This document shows positions 1 to 12,361 of a stretch of 64,000 nt of DNA, piece by piece. Source of the stretch: Parelaphostrongylus tenuis (Eukaryota; Nematoda; Chromadorea; Rhabditida; Metastrongylidae); assembly GCA_019055375.1 (NCBI GenBank), contig JAHQIW010007084.1, positions 62,001 to 126,000 on the forward strand. The letters are read 5' to 3'. Each line of letters opens with the position of its first letter. Position 1 is the stretch's first letter. Under the pieces are notes generated by a model. That model did not search any database, was not told where the DNA came from, and was given only the letters and a program-made list of their open reading frames with translations. The translations under genes and the position numbers were made by a program.

Positions 1-218
1 CAGTAGTTTTCCTATAGTCACACCACTGTAAATGCTTATACTAAAGAGAACGTCAGATCGGAGCTCAAACAATGATCCCTCAGATCCTACGAACTATGTT
101 CGATAGTCGATCAAGCGAAAGTATGACTGATAGCGATTGAACAGTGCCTTTCCGGATCATTGCCGTCCAGTTGTGTGATTTAGAGTGCGGAATCAGATCG
201 TAGCGGGATTAGGGGATC

Positions 219-341
219 ATGGAACGAGAGAGTAGTACGACGAAGGAATCAGCACATAGCCATTCCATCGACCCCAACTACTGTCCACCTAACCCTAATG
301 ATGATGCCGAGCTATTCCAACATATTCAGCACCTTCTTGAT
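219..341 (+). CDS. Possible first exon, unidentified
   Basis: An ATG at 219 follows an in-frame TAG at 210-212 and opens 41 codons ending at a GAT|GTACGC donor-like site. The peptide is hydrophilic and acidic, with Asp-Pro-Asn-Tyr-Cys-Pro-Pro and Asn-Asp-Asp-Ala-Glu segments, unlike the AT-rich noise around it. If the donor is used it ends in phase 0, which does not match the phase-1 start of the MAM-gene exon at 2803, so it is either joined through an exon I did not find or belongs to something else. No family recognised. Confidence 0.25.
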
Positions 342-360
342 GTACGCTGCATTATTTCGT

Positions 361-2461
361 TGTGGTAGGCATTTTTCAAAAAACTACTTATTCATGGTGC
401 AGAAAAATTTTGAAGTAGAAAAGTTATGTAAACAGATTTATTAAGGGTTATGTTGTCTACCTTTTGGGGCGTACAGTCCGACATTTGCTGGTTAGTTGAT
501 ATGATTATTCTTTTCTTCTATATAAAATATGAAATATCGAAGGTTCTATGAAATGAACTCAATCACGTCAATAGATACTTTTCAAGCACAATTTTCTCCT
601 TTTCACAACATTGCCGGTATTTTCTACAAAAACTGTAATTCCTTTAGATTATATGAGATTCAATTCAACAACTTCGTCAATTTATTCACTGTCAAGTAAG
701 GACAGTTGCAAACGTTCTGAAATCCGTTTCGATTTTGTGGACGGAGTTGATTTACCCACAAAGGGCGTGCCATGCATCCAATCCTATTAAGTGTTGTAAA
801 TAATGACTCATCGCATATCTGACTTTGCAATAACTTACGGTGACTCTACTCTCGAGATCGAACCAAAGACGATGATTGGAATACGGTGCGCGTTTAACTA
901 TTTCATTACCCACTCTTCAAGTCTGAACTGATAGCGTTAGAATATATATATATATATAAATTTATATATATATATATAATATTATGTATATATAATATAT
1001 ATAATATATATAATATATATATAATATATATAATATATATATATAATATATATATATACATATATACACATATTGTATCTTCGTATGTTTACCTAGATAA
1101 ATCAGCTTTTTCGACTAGCAGTCATGAATTTTTATTAGTCCCTGTTCACTGGAAATGCTTCAAAGATTACGAAGAATATGCGTTTCCAAACGACATTTCA
1201 CAAATTTGAAATAGTTATAGCAACACCCTTTTGAATATTGATAAAATTCAAATCATAACGTAGGTATTTTAGGCGCATTTACTGTTTTCGATCTGTCTTA
1301 TAAGAACTGTGCCCGAAATGAAGAATACACCATGGTATTATACAGATAACATTGCGCAAAAGAAGCAAGCGCTAATGTGGTGCTTTCAACTCTTTCAGAG
1401 TGTAAAATTTGTTGACATCTTTAGGACACTGATTGAAAGTCTCTTAACGTTCTGTCAAGCCGTTGATGATATCAGAAATTATCGTGAATATGGTTCGCAG
1501 AATATCGTGATCTCACCGTTGCCTTAACGTTAAGTTGGTGTCTAACGTCAAGTTGGTACTGGAAAAAATTATTTTTTTCTCATTGGCAGCACTATGAACT
1601 GGTGGCTGCAACGATCACCATTGCTGTAGTTAAATACTGAGAGAACGGTGTTTACGCAGAAATTCATTTTCTCTTCTCCATACATTACCATCGAGATTTG
1701 ATAAAAAGATGCATGTCGTCCGCATTTCCTGGCCAACATTCAAAATGAAACTGACAAACAATTTCTTCAGTATTTTATTCAAATCGATAATGTGCCATTC
1801 TCAAGAGATGTGAAGAAATATAATACATGGTAAGGTAGTATTAGAATTGGAACAATCAGTGAGATTTAAGTAGCATTTACAAATCAGATCATCTAAAAGT
1901 TTCTCGCACTGATTCTCTTAAGATCTGAAGGCTTATGCTCAATTGTACTCACTACTTCCATATGATTATAAGCCCCAGTTTGAAAAAAAATGATGGTCCG
2001 ATTCCATGGCGAATTTCAAATTCGGGAGGCTCGCTTCGCTTTGTTTTGTTATAAAAATCTTGAGGTGTTTGGAATAGTTGTGTAACTGCTGTCATGTGTG
2101 TTAGAAATCAAATTTTTCACTAGATGTTGTTACTCGTGGTTTTGCCAATATCGCTGAAGTTTTGTGAATCAACCTAAATTGGTCAGTTTATTGATTTCGC
2201 GAATCATTTTACTATTGGAAGAATCTTGATTAACATCTATCTGAGGAAAGTACTCTATCGATAACCTTGAATCATAATCGTACAGCTATCTAGGGTTTTT
2301 CATCAAAAAAACACTTTCAATGAGCAATCATTGATTCAAAGAGTTGAAAAGCGAGATATCTTCAATCTTCAACTCAAATCATTATAAACATGGTCGTACC
2401 AAAGATGGCAACGTTTTAAGTACTCGATCTGCCGCATCTAATTCTGTTTTTGAATCTAAAA
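361..2461. other. Non-coding stretch, no gene seen
   Basis: AT-rich DNA with only short open frames (for example 1309-1527 and the 5' part of 2344-2598) that lack coding character. It contains the AT microsatellite at 944-1075. It is most likely upstream or intronic DNA of the MAM-domain gene. Confidence 0.4.
944..1075. repeat. (AT)n microsatellite
   Basis: About 130 bases of almost pure alternating A and T, with short AATATATAT variations. Simple-sequence repeat with no coding potential. Confidence 0.95.
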
Positions 2462-5400
2462 ATGAGGTCGTTTTTACTAGTTGTTTTGTCAGGGAGACCA
2501 GAAGTGAAGCAGGAATACCCAGTTTCTTTGGATACACATCGTCAATGGTGAAGGTGGTAGTGTCAACGTTGAATACGATTATAAGAACAATTCAATAGAC
2601 GCCATTTCAACAACGTTTAAGACCCAATTTTCTTTTCAGCTTATATGTGCTCCAAGCATGTAATACGGCGGGCGCCGTTAATCTCAAGTTCGAATTTTGC
2701 TCGGCTCCTTTTCAATCTTGATTAGATGCCGATTGTTCAAAAATCATTCTTAAAAGTGGGGATCTGATAAGCGAAAATGCAATAAATAATAAAAATAAAC
2801 AGGAGGAGGCTACGCACCATATTCACCCAGAGTGGGCCCCTATCGTTCTGAAGCACAACGCTATGACTCTCATTCAAAAGACTATAAAGCAAGATTTGGA
2901 GTGCAGGCTATGCATGACGAGGTGTGTACTATAAGATTGACATGAAAAATATGATGAGAAGAGTCCAAGAAAAATGCTTCTTAGCAGATGAACTCGTTAA
3001 CATCTTTGAACTGTGGGACATTTTCTGAAAACTGCAAATGGTCCAACACCAACGAGGAGGAAATGGATTGGACTACACTGCAGGCTTTACCCGACGCTGA
3101 ACGTTTCTTATCAACGCTTGGAGTAGAAAAACTATCCAGGTGAGCCTAAAATACATCTCGCCTGTTTCTTCGTCTCTCTGATCATATTATTGCTCTCTCA
3201 TTAGTATTTCTCGGACTCGGCTTTTTCTCAAACTCCCATAAGCAAATCGTAATTTCATTTTGATCACTTATGCACTTAAGGAATCCAGTGAATGATTTCA
3301 ATATATTTCCTTCTCGATATCTTATTTCATTAAGCAGAGCTTCTAATCCCTTTCGCATTTAAGTGGCAGCTTATCGAGTGCAGTAGGTGCCTAGGACTCT
3401 ACTGGACTTATATTCTGCGTTCAGGAAACCAAGAAAGCTGTCTATGTATGATAGTTTGTCGGATTTCTGCTGAGAAATCGCAGAGACTGCCGGTGAGCCC
3501 AGCACGTAGATTTCTCTTCCGTATTTAAACACTGTGGTTAGCCATAAATGAACAAGTTTTTTTTTTGTGGCAAGCTGGTGTTCTTGACAATGGGGCAGAT
3601 TTGCAATAAATGTCATTCTATTATAGACGTAAACCTCAGAGTGGCTTAAAATTCACAGAGTCTGCGTCCATTAATGTGCTCCCTCACATTTCACGTTTGG
3701 TAACATTTACTCCTGCTACAATTTTCGTTAATAATCCAAACAAGAGGAGAGCATGTGGGCGCAGTGGTTGGAGGTATCCTACGTCGCCTACGAGGTCAAT
3801 GGTTTGATCTAGCGCTCATGGCTCACCAAGCCATCTATCCCTCTGGGGTAGGTAAACTGGTGCCAGACTGGCCTCAGACTTGTCTGGGAGGATAAGCAGT
3901 ACTCACTCGGTTACAGCGGGAGGCCACTGTGAAGCCACCGTGAGTCACTGTAAAGGCCAAATATGCATTCAATCACCTCAAAACGAAGTTGGAAATTGAA
4001 CACGAATGCATGGCGTGGCGCATTCCTCAGGGATTGATGAACCAAGAGTTTTATCCTTTACCCTTTTAGTCCAAACAAATCGATTTGAAGCACTCTTATA
4101 AGTTCCTCTCTACAATTCATCAACTCACTCCACATGGCAATCTGTATTCGCAAGCTTTGATTGTCACTTATTCAGCATGTAATCAATATACCCAATGGTG
4201 GAGGGTGTTGTGAAAAACTTTTTATGTCAGGTAGGATTCAAGCCAACATTTCACCCTATATTGAATATTAGATGATCAAACAGAATCAATCAGATCACAC
4301 AGATTAATCGTGCCATACCATTGACGGTTGGTTGCTGGCAAATAGATGCGTTGTAGGGTATAAACAATGGTGCCAAAACAGGCGTAGGTGGCGCAACTGC
4401 TCGAGCAAGCGCCTCCGGATAGGTTGAAATGTGGGTTCGACTTTGTATTAGACCGCTTTTAGCGATGGCATGCTCTATATATGTATATATATGTATATAT
4501 GTATATATAAAACATACCACCGCTAGAAGCTGTCTATTACAAAGGAATTTTACGTCATCCTTACTTTTGTATGCATTTAAGTATTCTTGCATACAACTAC
4601 CATTGATTACGTTTGATTTTATCTTCACTGCAGCACGCACCCTTTACGTTAAAGTAATATACATTGAATTATCTCTAATAAAAACTACAGCTGATAGTAG
4701 CCTCCTTTGTATATTGTGTAAATTATTCACATCGTATGGCGCAATTGTCGGAAGCGTCCTGGAGCACAAATGTAGTCCTTTGCTCGATTCAGCGCTTAAG
4801 ATTCACCAAGCCTTTCATAGCTTCGTGGTCAACAAACTGGCATCAGACTTGTCTGGCAGGATAGCAGCACTAACTTGATACATCGCTAAGCTACCCGCAA
4901 GTCATTATTGCAGTCAATCACCTCAGACGATGCCAGATGAAAACGAATGTATTTCGCGTCTTACATGGATTAACGCCGAAAGCATCATTATTTCTGCCCG
5001 TGAATCCTTGTTTTCACTTCAACAAACTGAAAACGATGTATCCTTCAAAAGCACCTGAAAGGTCACTAAAAAGTAACTAGTTGACGGCAATGGAACGCGA
5101 ACTTCTCGAAGATCACCAAAACACTCCATCTCAGTCAATGGAACCCTCTGCACATATTCCCTACAAGTTGTTCCTGACTCTTTATCAGAAGCGTTTGCGT
5201 GAACGTGAAAGGACAGCGATAGATATCTGAATTATGCATTAAAAAGTATTCATCCAAACTATGACAAGAAATAAATGTGTTTGCCACTAGCTTGTTCTCC
5301 TGACATAAGGACAACAGGATGCGGTTGGTTTTCCGTGCCCATGAAAAGCTTTCTTTAGTTTCAACTTGCGCTGGTCAAATAGCGATTTTCAAGAATACGT

Positions 5401-8400
5401 CGTACTAGCCCCCTCATGCATTGTACGCAGCTTGGTTTTTTTTTCATTTGAAGTCATAATGCAGCCATTGGACAACACTAATTCTGATTTTCTTCGCCTC
5501 AATTAGCGATGAACAAGCGATTGTTACGAATATAGTGATAGAATTGAAATAGCATATAATGCAATTTGAAATAACACGCATAAACACAGTTGAAGCGGCA
5601 ATACAAATCTCTATATGGTTTTCTGAGCCTGGAGTACCTTTGTCGATAAAAGCCATTGTGTATCCAGCATTGTCATTTACGTGTCACTTGCAGCGTGTTT
5701 GAATGGTGAACAAGTTTTCTCAGATCTTCAATTCATCCAAAATCACGCGCCATCCCAAAGGATAGCAAAACAAATTTGTTAATAAGACTTCACTTGATGA
5801 GAAACTGGAAACATTTAAACTGTTTTGTAAGCGATATTAGTGCTTAGACTGGATTAGAACAAGAAAATTTGAGGTTTGCAACTGACAAAGTCTCAATGTT
5901 CAGCATTTATGAGACGGAATGGAACGGCATTCTGGCTCTAAGATCTAGTTTCATCAGCAAATTTTTGAGTTCACGTTCGTTATCCGGGAACAAATGAAGA
6001 AACGAGATCTCACTGAACACGGATTTTTCGTAAGAGTGTCAGTGATTAATCGAAAGCTTAAATCTCTGGCTACTGCGCTACGTAACCGTCTTTTGAAAAG
6101 ACATTTTTATAAAGTGTAGAGTCTAAAATATTATCATATTTTACACCGGCAGCTCACTTCAACCATTAGTTTGCTGGAAGCACGAAAAGCACATGAACAT
6201 GCAGGGCAAATCTTGCAGTATCAGAATCACACGTTTTATGTGGCGTTTCTTACAAAATGAAGAGGTGATTTCTATTTGAAAAACAAAAATTGCACGTCAC
6301 ATCTGTAGCACATCAGCGCGATCGATCGATCGCCGTGCTGAAACCACGATCAGCCCCTCTCCTACCTATTCCAAGCAGTATATTAGGCAAAAAAAAGAGG
6401 ACCGCGTATGTGAACTCAATCTTATTTTCCCTGCCACACTGCAGCAAAGCAGACTTTCCAAAAACTAAACATAGCACTAGAATCATCGAAAGCTAGGCTA
6501 TTGAAAATTTACTCATAGTTCCACGGAGCAGTTCTATCGAGCGGAAATATGCATGTGTAAAACACAAAAGTTTTCTTTCTGCTACAGCGTTATAAAAACG
6601 AGTTTTCAAAAAATTGCCACGTAATGCAGTAGTTAGAGTTTATCCTTTCAGGTGAGTATTGAATGCTCTTGTTCATCATAAGAGGTCGCTTCGCCATATG
6701 TCCTTGGATAACACACTTGTACCAATATTCACTTTAGATCCCGCATCAGGGGCGCTTGCCTCTATTTCTCGTCCTGGTTGGGATGGCGGCCAGTTGGTAT
6801 CGGATCCTATTCCATGTCTGCCCAGTGGAATTCGAGTCACGGCCACTGCATGGAAATCTCGTCTTGGACCTATTAATGAGCAACCGAAACTACAGGCTAG
6901 AACATTTTCATTAATGCGCATTTATCCTCTGGAAAATATTTATTTAGATTTGCTCAAAAAACGTGAATGAAGTGAAATTTCCTCTCGTAAACTGTAACGA
7001 GTTCGACATTAGGAACGGAGTTCCTCTAAGAATCGACGTACCGTCTGCTAATGATCCTAACGAACCAGCACAGGTAACTAAAGAAAACAAACCGTTGATT
7101 AGTTTCGTAGGTAACCGTAAATCGTCATTTATAGATTGTCTTCTACGGAAACAACTTTGTGGCACCAGAAGGCGGCGCAATATTTCTTCAAGACATTGTT
7201 TTTGAAGGAAACCTTCATTGCCATAGTGAAACATTAGATAGTCAACGAAGTGGGATAGAAGAAGACGTCTTTCAAAGACGATCGGACGATGAACGACATC
7301 AACCAGCTGTGTACACTCCACAACCGCACTCTGTTAGACCAATACAGGTTGTCTTCCTTGGTTACAAAAAAAAAATGATTCTTATCATCTCATCGTATGA
7401 GTATTGGTCGAGTTTTTTTAAAAGGGCCACAGTACTACTAGAAATCCATTAGCAAAGTTTATACTCTTTTTCGAAATTCCCACATGATTCTGAGTTTTCA
7501 ACGGCTTCTCTTTCAGTACCTTTAATTCTGAAAATTTCTATGAACAGTATACTTATGGACAAGAAATAGTGATGATAAGCTCTTGAATTAATTTGGTCAT
7601 CTCTTCGTTACCAATCGATACTCTTAGTTACCAATCGATACACCCAATTGTTGCAATCAACATGTAAGAAAATTTCACTTTGATTTAGATCGTGGGATTT
7701 CTAAAGCTCTCAGAGCAAAAAACTAACAGTAGGACTACTATTTCGTCATTAACTTAGGTCACCACTAAACCTTAAAAACTTCAAACTTCAAGCGTCTTTC
7801 ATGGTGAAGCTAAATAGACGGTTTACGCTATTCAGGTCATAGAAGAGCTATCTGGATTGGAAGTGCTTGCAGACAAGTCTTCCTCTATGGACAAATCGTT
7901 CGAAAAATCACTGAGACTGTCGAATTCCATTTCTAGCCGAACTGAAGAAGATTCGCTGGTGGACCTGCAATCCGATTCTCTGAAGGCTGTGATACCAATA
8001 TCTTCAACAGCTCCTCCGGCAGATTTAGCACAAATTCCATCAGAACTCTATGAAACTTGCCTTGCACTTTCTTGTAATCCCTCAGGTAAACTTTTTTATC
8101 TAGTCTTATGACAATCGATGTAGAATTCGTTCAATGAAATCTTTCGCTGGGCTTGCGATCATCACTCGTGAGATCTCAGTGGCTGCACCACTTTCTGCGA
8201 ACTATTTCGAACTCACATGATTTCGTTGAAAAAAAATAAAGTTGATACTAAATCGAAAGTTATCCGGAGACTTGAAACTTAAGCATGTCAGATGCCCCAG
8301 CAATTTTTCACAGTAGCCTTGGTAATACATTGTCTGAAAACTAATTCAGATTTGAGATGCAAATTTTGGCGTTCTTCGGGGAAAAATCGATGGGAAATCG

Positions 8401-9064
8401 GTTCTGCTGATAGAATTACCAATCCGCTTACAGGATTAATTTGCCCCCAAGTTCAGGTTTGATAAGAAGCTGATTTAATTTTCTGAAGGATAAGAGTATC
8501 ACACGTATGAGCTTATCATCTTCTATGAAATTTTCTTTTTCAAGCCCAAAAGTTTCTCGTCGCTCCGTTTTTGGGCACTCACACTACCAGTTACACTCTT
8601 GTATCGGAGTCTTTGACAGTTCCATCCATGGAAGAAGTATTCTTCTGCTTTCATGATTATGTCGCCACCCATGGGCTAGCACTTTCCATATGTACGGATA
8701 GTATGGAATGCTTCTATAAGAAGAATACACTTCTATTAGGAAACGCCGTTGATGTGAGACTTACGACAACTTCCTTGAATGCGAAGTATTCCATGATTTG
8801 AAGGATTTTATTACAACTGATTTGCAGGAAAATAAGAAATGGAACATTCATTGTGTGAGACTCCCCGTCGGAAAGTACGAGGTTATTACTTTACCTTCAC
8901 GACAAAGTCATTCATATTCTTTGAGAAATGAAATCAATCGTAATTGAAACGTTAATGTTAAGCTAAGGGTGATCGCGGAGAATCTTGGAGGCAATAAGGG
9001 CGAAGTCGGATTTCTCCCTATTCGATTATCTCGTGATGCAGCTGGGCAACACTTGATTTGTTGA
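2462..9064 (+). CDS. Secreted protein with two MAM domains, 11-exon model
   Basis: Exons by eye: 2462-2540, 2803-2921, 2988-3139, 6685-6895, 6948-7073, 7135-7347, 7836-8085, 8350-8456, 8553-8753, 8828-8881, 8963-9064. All join in phase and give 537 codons plus TGA. Exon 1 (least certain, weak GTCAAT donor) gives a hydrophobic start, MRSFLLVVLS, fitting a signal peptide. MAM 1 spans about residues 74-256: it opens Leu-Asn-Cys with a nearby Cys-Lys-Trp, then has the Asp-Pro-Ile-Pro-Cys segment, Pro-Lys-Leu-Gln-Ile-Cys and the closing Gly-Gly-Ala-Ile-Phe-Leu-Gln-Asp-Ile. A Ser-rich linker (about 256-376) follows, then MAM 2 (about 377-535) with CKFW, RWEIG, NPLTG and LPVGKYE. MAM domains are extracellular adhesion or dimerisation modules; no protease, kinase or transmembrane segment is seen. 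Introns 3 and 4 are odd: intron 3 holds SINEs and a MITE, and intron 4 is GC-AG. Confidence 0.75.
3749..4068 (+). repeat. tRNA-derived SINE, family A copy 1
   Basis: Starts with a tRNA-like head containing an A-box-like GGGCGCAGTGG and a B-box-like GGTTTGATCT. A shared body follows (ACCAAGCCATC, CAGACTTGTCTGG, AGGCCACTGTGA), ending in TTTATCCTTTACCCTTT. The same order of blocks recurs at 43981, 51957 and, reversed, 57499, so this is a dispersed pol III-type SINE rather than a tRNA gene. It lies in intron 3 of the MAM gene. Confidence 0.85.
4745..5010 (+). repeat. Degenerate SINE, family A
   Basis: Retains the body blocks of family A (CACCAAGCC, GGCATCAGACTTGTCTGG, CAATCACCTCAGACGA, ATGGATTAACGCCGAAAGC), but the tRNA-like head is eroded. 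An older copy in the same intron. The A/T microsatellite at about 4480-4510 lies just upstream. Confidence 0.65.
5985..6680. mobile_element. Long-TIR MITE, copy 1
   Basis: The left end (6041-6130, TTAATCGAAAGCTTAAATCTCTGG...) matches the reverse complement of the right end (about 6575-6670), with TTTTATAA blocks at matching positions. No transposase frame lies inside. Related elements lie at 28411-29093 and 53484-54275. The right end stops just before the splice acceptor proposed at 6683-6684 for MAM-gene exon 4. Confidence 0.7.
6896..6947 (+). other. GC-AG intron inside MAM domain 1
   Basis: Joining CTA CAG (ending 6895) to ATT TGC TCA (from 6948) gives Pro-Lys-Leu-Gln-Ile-Cys-Ser, the expected MAM motif before a conserved cysteine. 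The 52 nt removed begin GCTAGA and end TTTAG. No GT donor gives an open frame here, so a GC donor is the best reading. Confidence 0.6.
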
Positions 9065-10146
9065 TTTGATTTTCTCAATGAAAGAATATTATGTGAAAAA
9101 ATGAACCCGAGTTAACTCTTACGTTTTCCTTGTTCTTAGAGCTAGTATGAAAAGGACTTTTCTTGTTTCGCTGCATATCAGAAAAACTGACAACACATCC
9201 TTCGTTATTTGCACAAATATAAGCAGCGCATTATAGTTGCCTGAATTTTGATTGCCACTTTTTTGTGATATAACGGAGATTTTGAATTCACTTGTTATCC
9301 TACACTTTTGCTATCACAACAATTCTCTTCTGTTCGTCATTCCTGTCATCGATATTACATGCGGCAACAAACTTTTCTAAATTTGAGTCAGAAATCTTTG
9401 CTTTATTTGAACTATTTTTGAACTGTGATAGCCTATAGATCTATATAACATGAATAAATCCGTTCAAGCGACTAAATTTCTTTTTATTTACCCGCTTATG
9501 GCGGTGGTATGGTGTTGATGGATAGAGTGAAATGCGAGTTCAATTCCCAACTGGCGTCCAGAGTTTTTGCATATCACTATACGATACTGGATAAACTGTT
9601 TAGACGGTTCAGAATAATCAATATGAGCTGTAGATAAACAACATAGGAAATGACTAGACAAAAGACGGCAATTTATTTCCCGCTATGAAAATTTCAAAAT
9701 TAAATTGTTTCATATCAAACTTTTAGGCTGAAATAGTGTTTTAGGTTGGTGAAAAAGGTACTGCGACCTATGCATTGTTGAAGTGCGCTATATTGAAATC
9801 TATATCTTTCAATGTGATCATGTTATGCATCATTTCAATTCACATTTCTCGCTTTATGTTTTGATGCTGAAAACGTATTACGTGCTCTTTATACATTTAT
9901 CTTGGATCATGGAAAGGATGCCCGGTAATTATTTTTATGCCATGCATGTGGTATCTCAAGGGCACATCTCGAAATTAATAAATGAACATCGCCTTGAAAA
10001 AACGCTCGAAACGATTGGTACGGAAAGGACCTTTGACAAGAAGAAGAAATCGCGAAATATTCTTATTCAAGTTCAAAATGGCTTGTAAAGCAGCAGAGCC
10101 AACCTGAAACATCAACCACGTATTTGACTCAGTAACTGCTAACGAA
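9065..10146. other. 3' flank of the MAM gene, no gene seen
   Basis: AT-rich sequence. About 9505-9560 has a faint tRNA-like string with a GAGTTCAATTCCC B-box resemblance, which may be a worn SINE head. The open frame at 9783-10088 has no recognisable family. Confidence 0.4.
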
Positions 10147-10380
10147 CGTACAATGCATGGCTTATTAAGATGGTACATAAAGGAGACGAGAGTCATGAAT
10201 ATGAGGAACGTAGTGAGGTTATGCGAAGTTGACGACGACCAATTGAGAGCAATCATCAAAGCTAGTCCTCTTAAGACTATGCGAGATATTGCAGAAGAAC
10301 TCATCGACGACCATTTTACGGTCGTTCGCCATTCCCCAGAAGTAAAATTGTTCAGACTACCAAAAAACCTCAGATACGTT
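10147..10380 (+). pseudogene. Mariner transposase N-terminal fragment
   Basis: The frame carries the second helix-turn-helix typical of mariner-family transposases: Asp-Asp-Asp-Gln-Leu-Arg-Ala-Ile-Ile-Lys-Ala then Ile-Ala-Glu-Glu-Leu and Val-Val-Arg-His. In the family this region binds the terminal inverted repeat. No catalytic DDE/D part follows, so it is a truncated remnant. The open stretch runs to 10431 but the match fades by about 10350. Confidence 0.8.
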
Positions 10381-10439
10381 CACATCTACCTAGTAATATT
10401 CAGTATGACATTCTTCAGTGATATCATATAGATAATTAG

Positions 10440-12328
10440 AGTTGATAAGTATTAATTTAACTTCCAATAATGAAGTAATGACGTGGCTCTGCAACGCACT
10501 CATACATTTGTTTATTGCTGGAGTCACTTTATTTAGCTACCACAAAATCAACTCAACGCCTGCGATACTTTGTATGGTTGGCATGCCATGGTGGGAGTTC
10601 GACGTAGCCTAAATGCATTACATCGAATGCATCAACCATTAGGTGGCCCACCTTTGTTACCAAGAGCTTTAGTATGGCATTTTTTTCCGTTCATTTGATA
10701 GCTTATCCATCACAGATGAAAACTAAGCTTTGTTAATGACAAGCTTTCCTCTAAATTCAAAAATTTTGCAAAAAAAATCTTCTAAACAGGCTCAGTGACG
10801 GCTAATTTGACCAGTAACTGAGTGTTATAAAATTTTTAACTCTATCGTTACAATGAATAATTCTAAACGCTACGCTGAATCATAGTTATTGCATGTAGTA
10901 AGCATGTATAGATAAACGGAAAAAGGTCCCATATGCTGGAGAACTACGATAAACACGGAAACATTAGGACACACGCTTGTGTCCGATTACACAACATTTT
11001 GCTTGTGAAGCTTTATATCGTAACGACGAGGATCTCTAGAGTCCTGTAGATTTTAACTGAATTATGTAAGTCTACAGTTAACCTGACCACGTTGGAGTGA
11101 ATTAGAGATGGAAAATTATTTGTCGCGTCGTAGTCCTTAGACTGAGCATTGTGTTCATTTTTTATTCTGCTAATTCGCCCTTGAAACGTCCTCAAGTTTC
11201 ACAAATTTAACCTACCTAACCTATTTATCTGGAAAATTCTCGTGCATAAGAGGACGAAGTTAAGTGGAAACTGACGTTTGATTTGTGTCACACCATTAGC
11301 ACATGCAATGGAGTAAATATTAAGGATCGTAAGTCTCTAAGTCCTCACTTTTTTTCAAAATTATCTACCAATGAACAGCATGAAATCAAAGACGAACATT
11401 GTGAAGTACACATACTACACCACACTGGGACTGAGGTTTGACAGAAATGAAGCAGCGTTTGCACCAGGGCACTTTGACGAATGATATCCGCATTTAGTGG
11501 AAATTTCTCTATTGGACAACTGATCAACTCTGTGAATTTATCCTCCGTTTCCCCATATATTGCTCTTAGAGGAAAAATATTTCGTCTAAATTCACTACTT
11601 TGAACATTCTATGGCTTATAGGTACGATCTATGGAGACGTTCTCAGATAACTGAGACACCCCACATTCAGCCATGTGAAAGAGCAGTATATCAGGAAAAT
11701 GCAATGTCCGATTCATTGGCTCTCGATTAGTCATAACATATTAGTCACATTGTGAATGAAACAATCAATGAGTGAATTCAAAATCAAGACGTTGTGTTAC
11801 AATTCTCGTAGTGGACAGACTTTCAAGATATCTCAAATATGGTGCGTTAAAGTTCGATACACGCTACAAATCTGACTTGTAGATCTGTAAAGTACTCAAA
11901 CTAGATTTAACCCAAAAAATTGAGATTTATAGAGTACCTGAAATATGTTTAATCCGAAAAAAAACCTCAACACCCCCGTCTTGTACTAGGCCATCGCACG
12001 AATCGATAATCTTTTAAGTGAGTCAATGCTATACGCCCTTGTGTAAACACAGCAGATGGGCCCACGATGCACCTCCACTCTCCACGGATGCTGCTTTTTT
12101 CCTCTCATCCCGTTCATTTAGCGCTATAGTCGATGTTGAGATAGGCCCTACATTCTTGAGAATCTCTGGGCGGTATAGGCAGTGCACAAGTAAGTTGTTC
12201 TGTGCTCGGACGTCGCATTGCCAAACATCGGGGTGGTTCATTAGTCAGACACGCAGCAACATTGCCGGAGGCGTAATCCAACTTGATTAAATTTACAATA
12301 AGTGTGTATGTATGTATGTACGTATGGA

Positions 12329-12361
<33 letters not shown>

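Noticed and set aside
4290..4878. Overlapping frames of 116 and 149 codons on opposite strands
   Set aside because: They cross a TA-rich microsatellite and a degenerate SINE; no domain.
6646..6655. TTTCAG acceptor at the MAM-gene exon 4
   Set aside because: All three phases meet a stop shortly after it (TGA at 6653 or 6659, or TAA within 30 bases), so the downstream AG at 6683-6684 was preferred.
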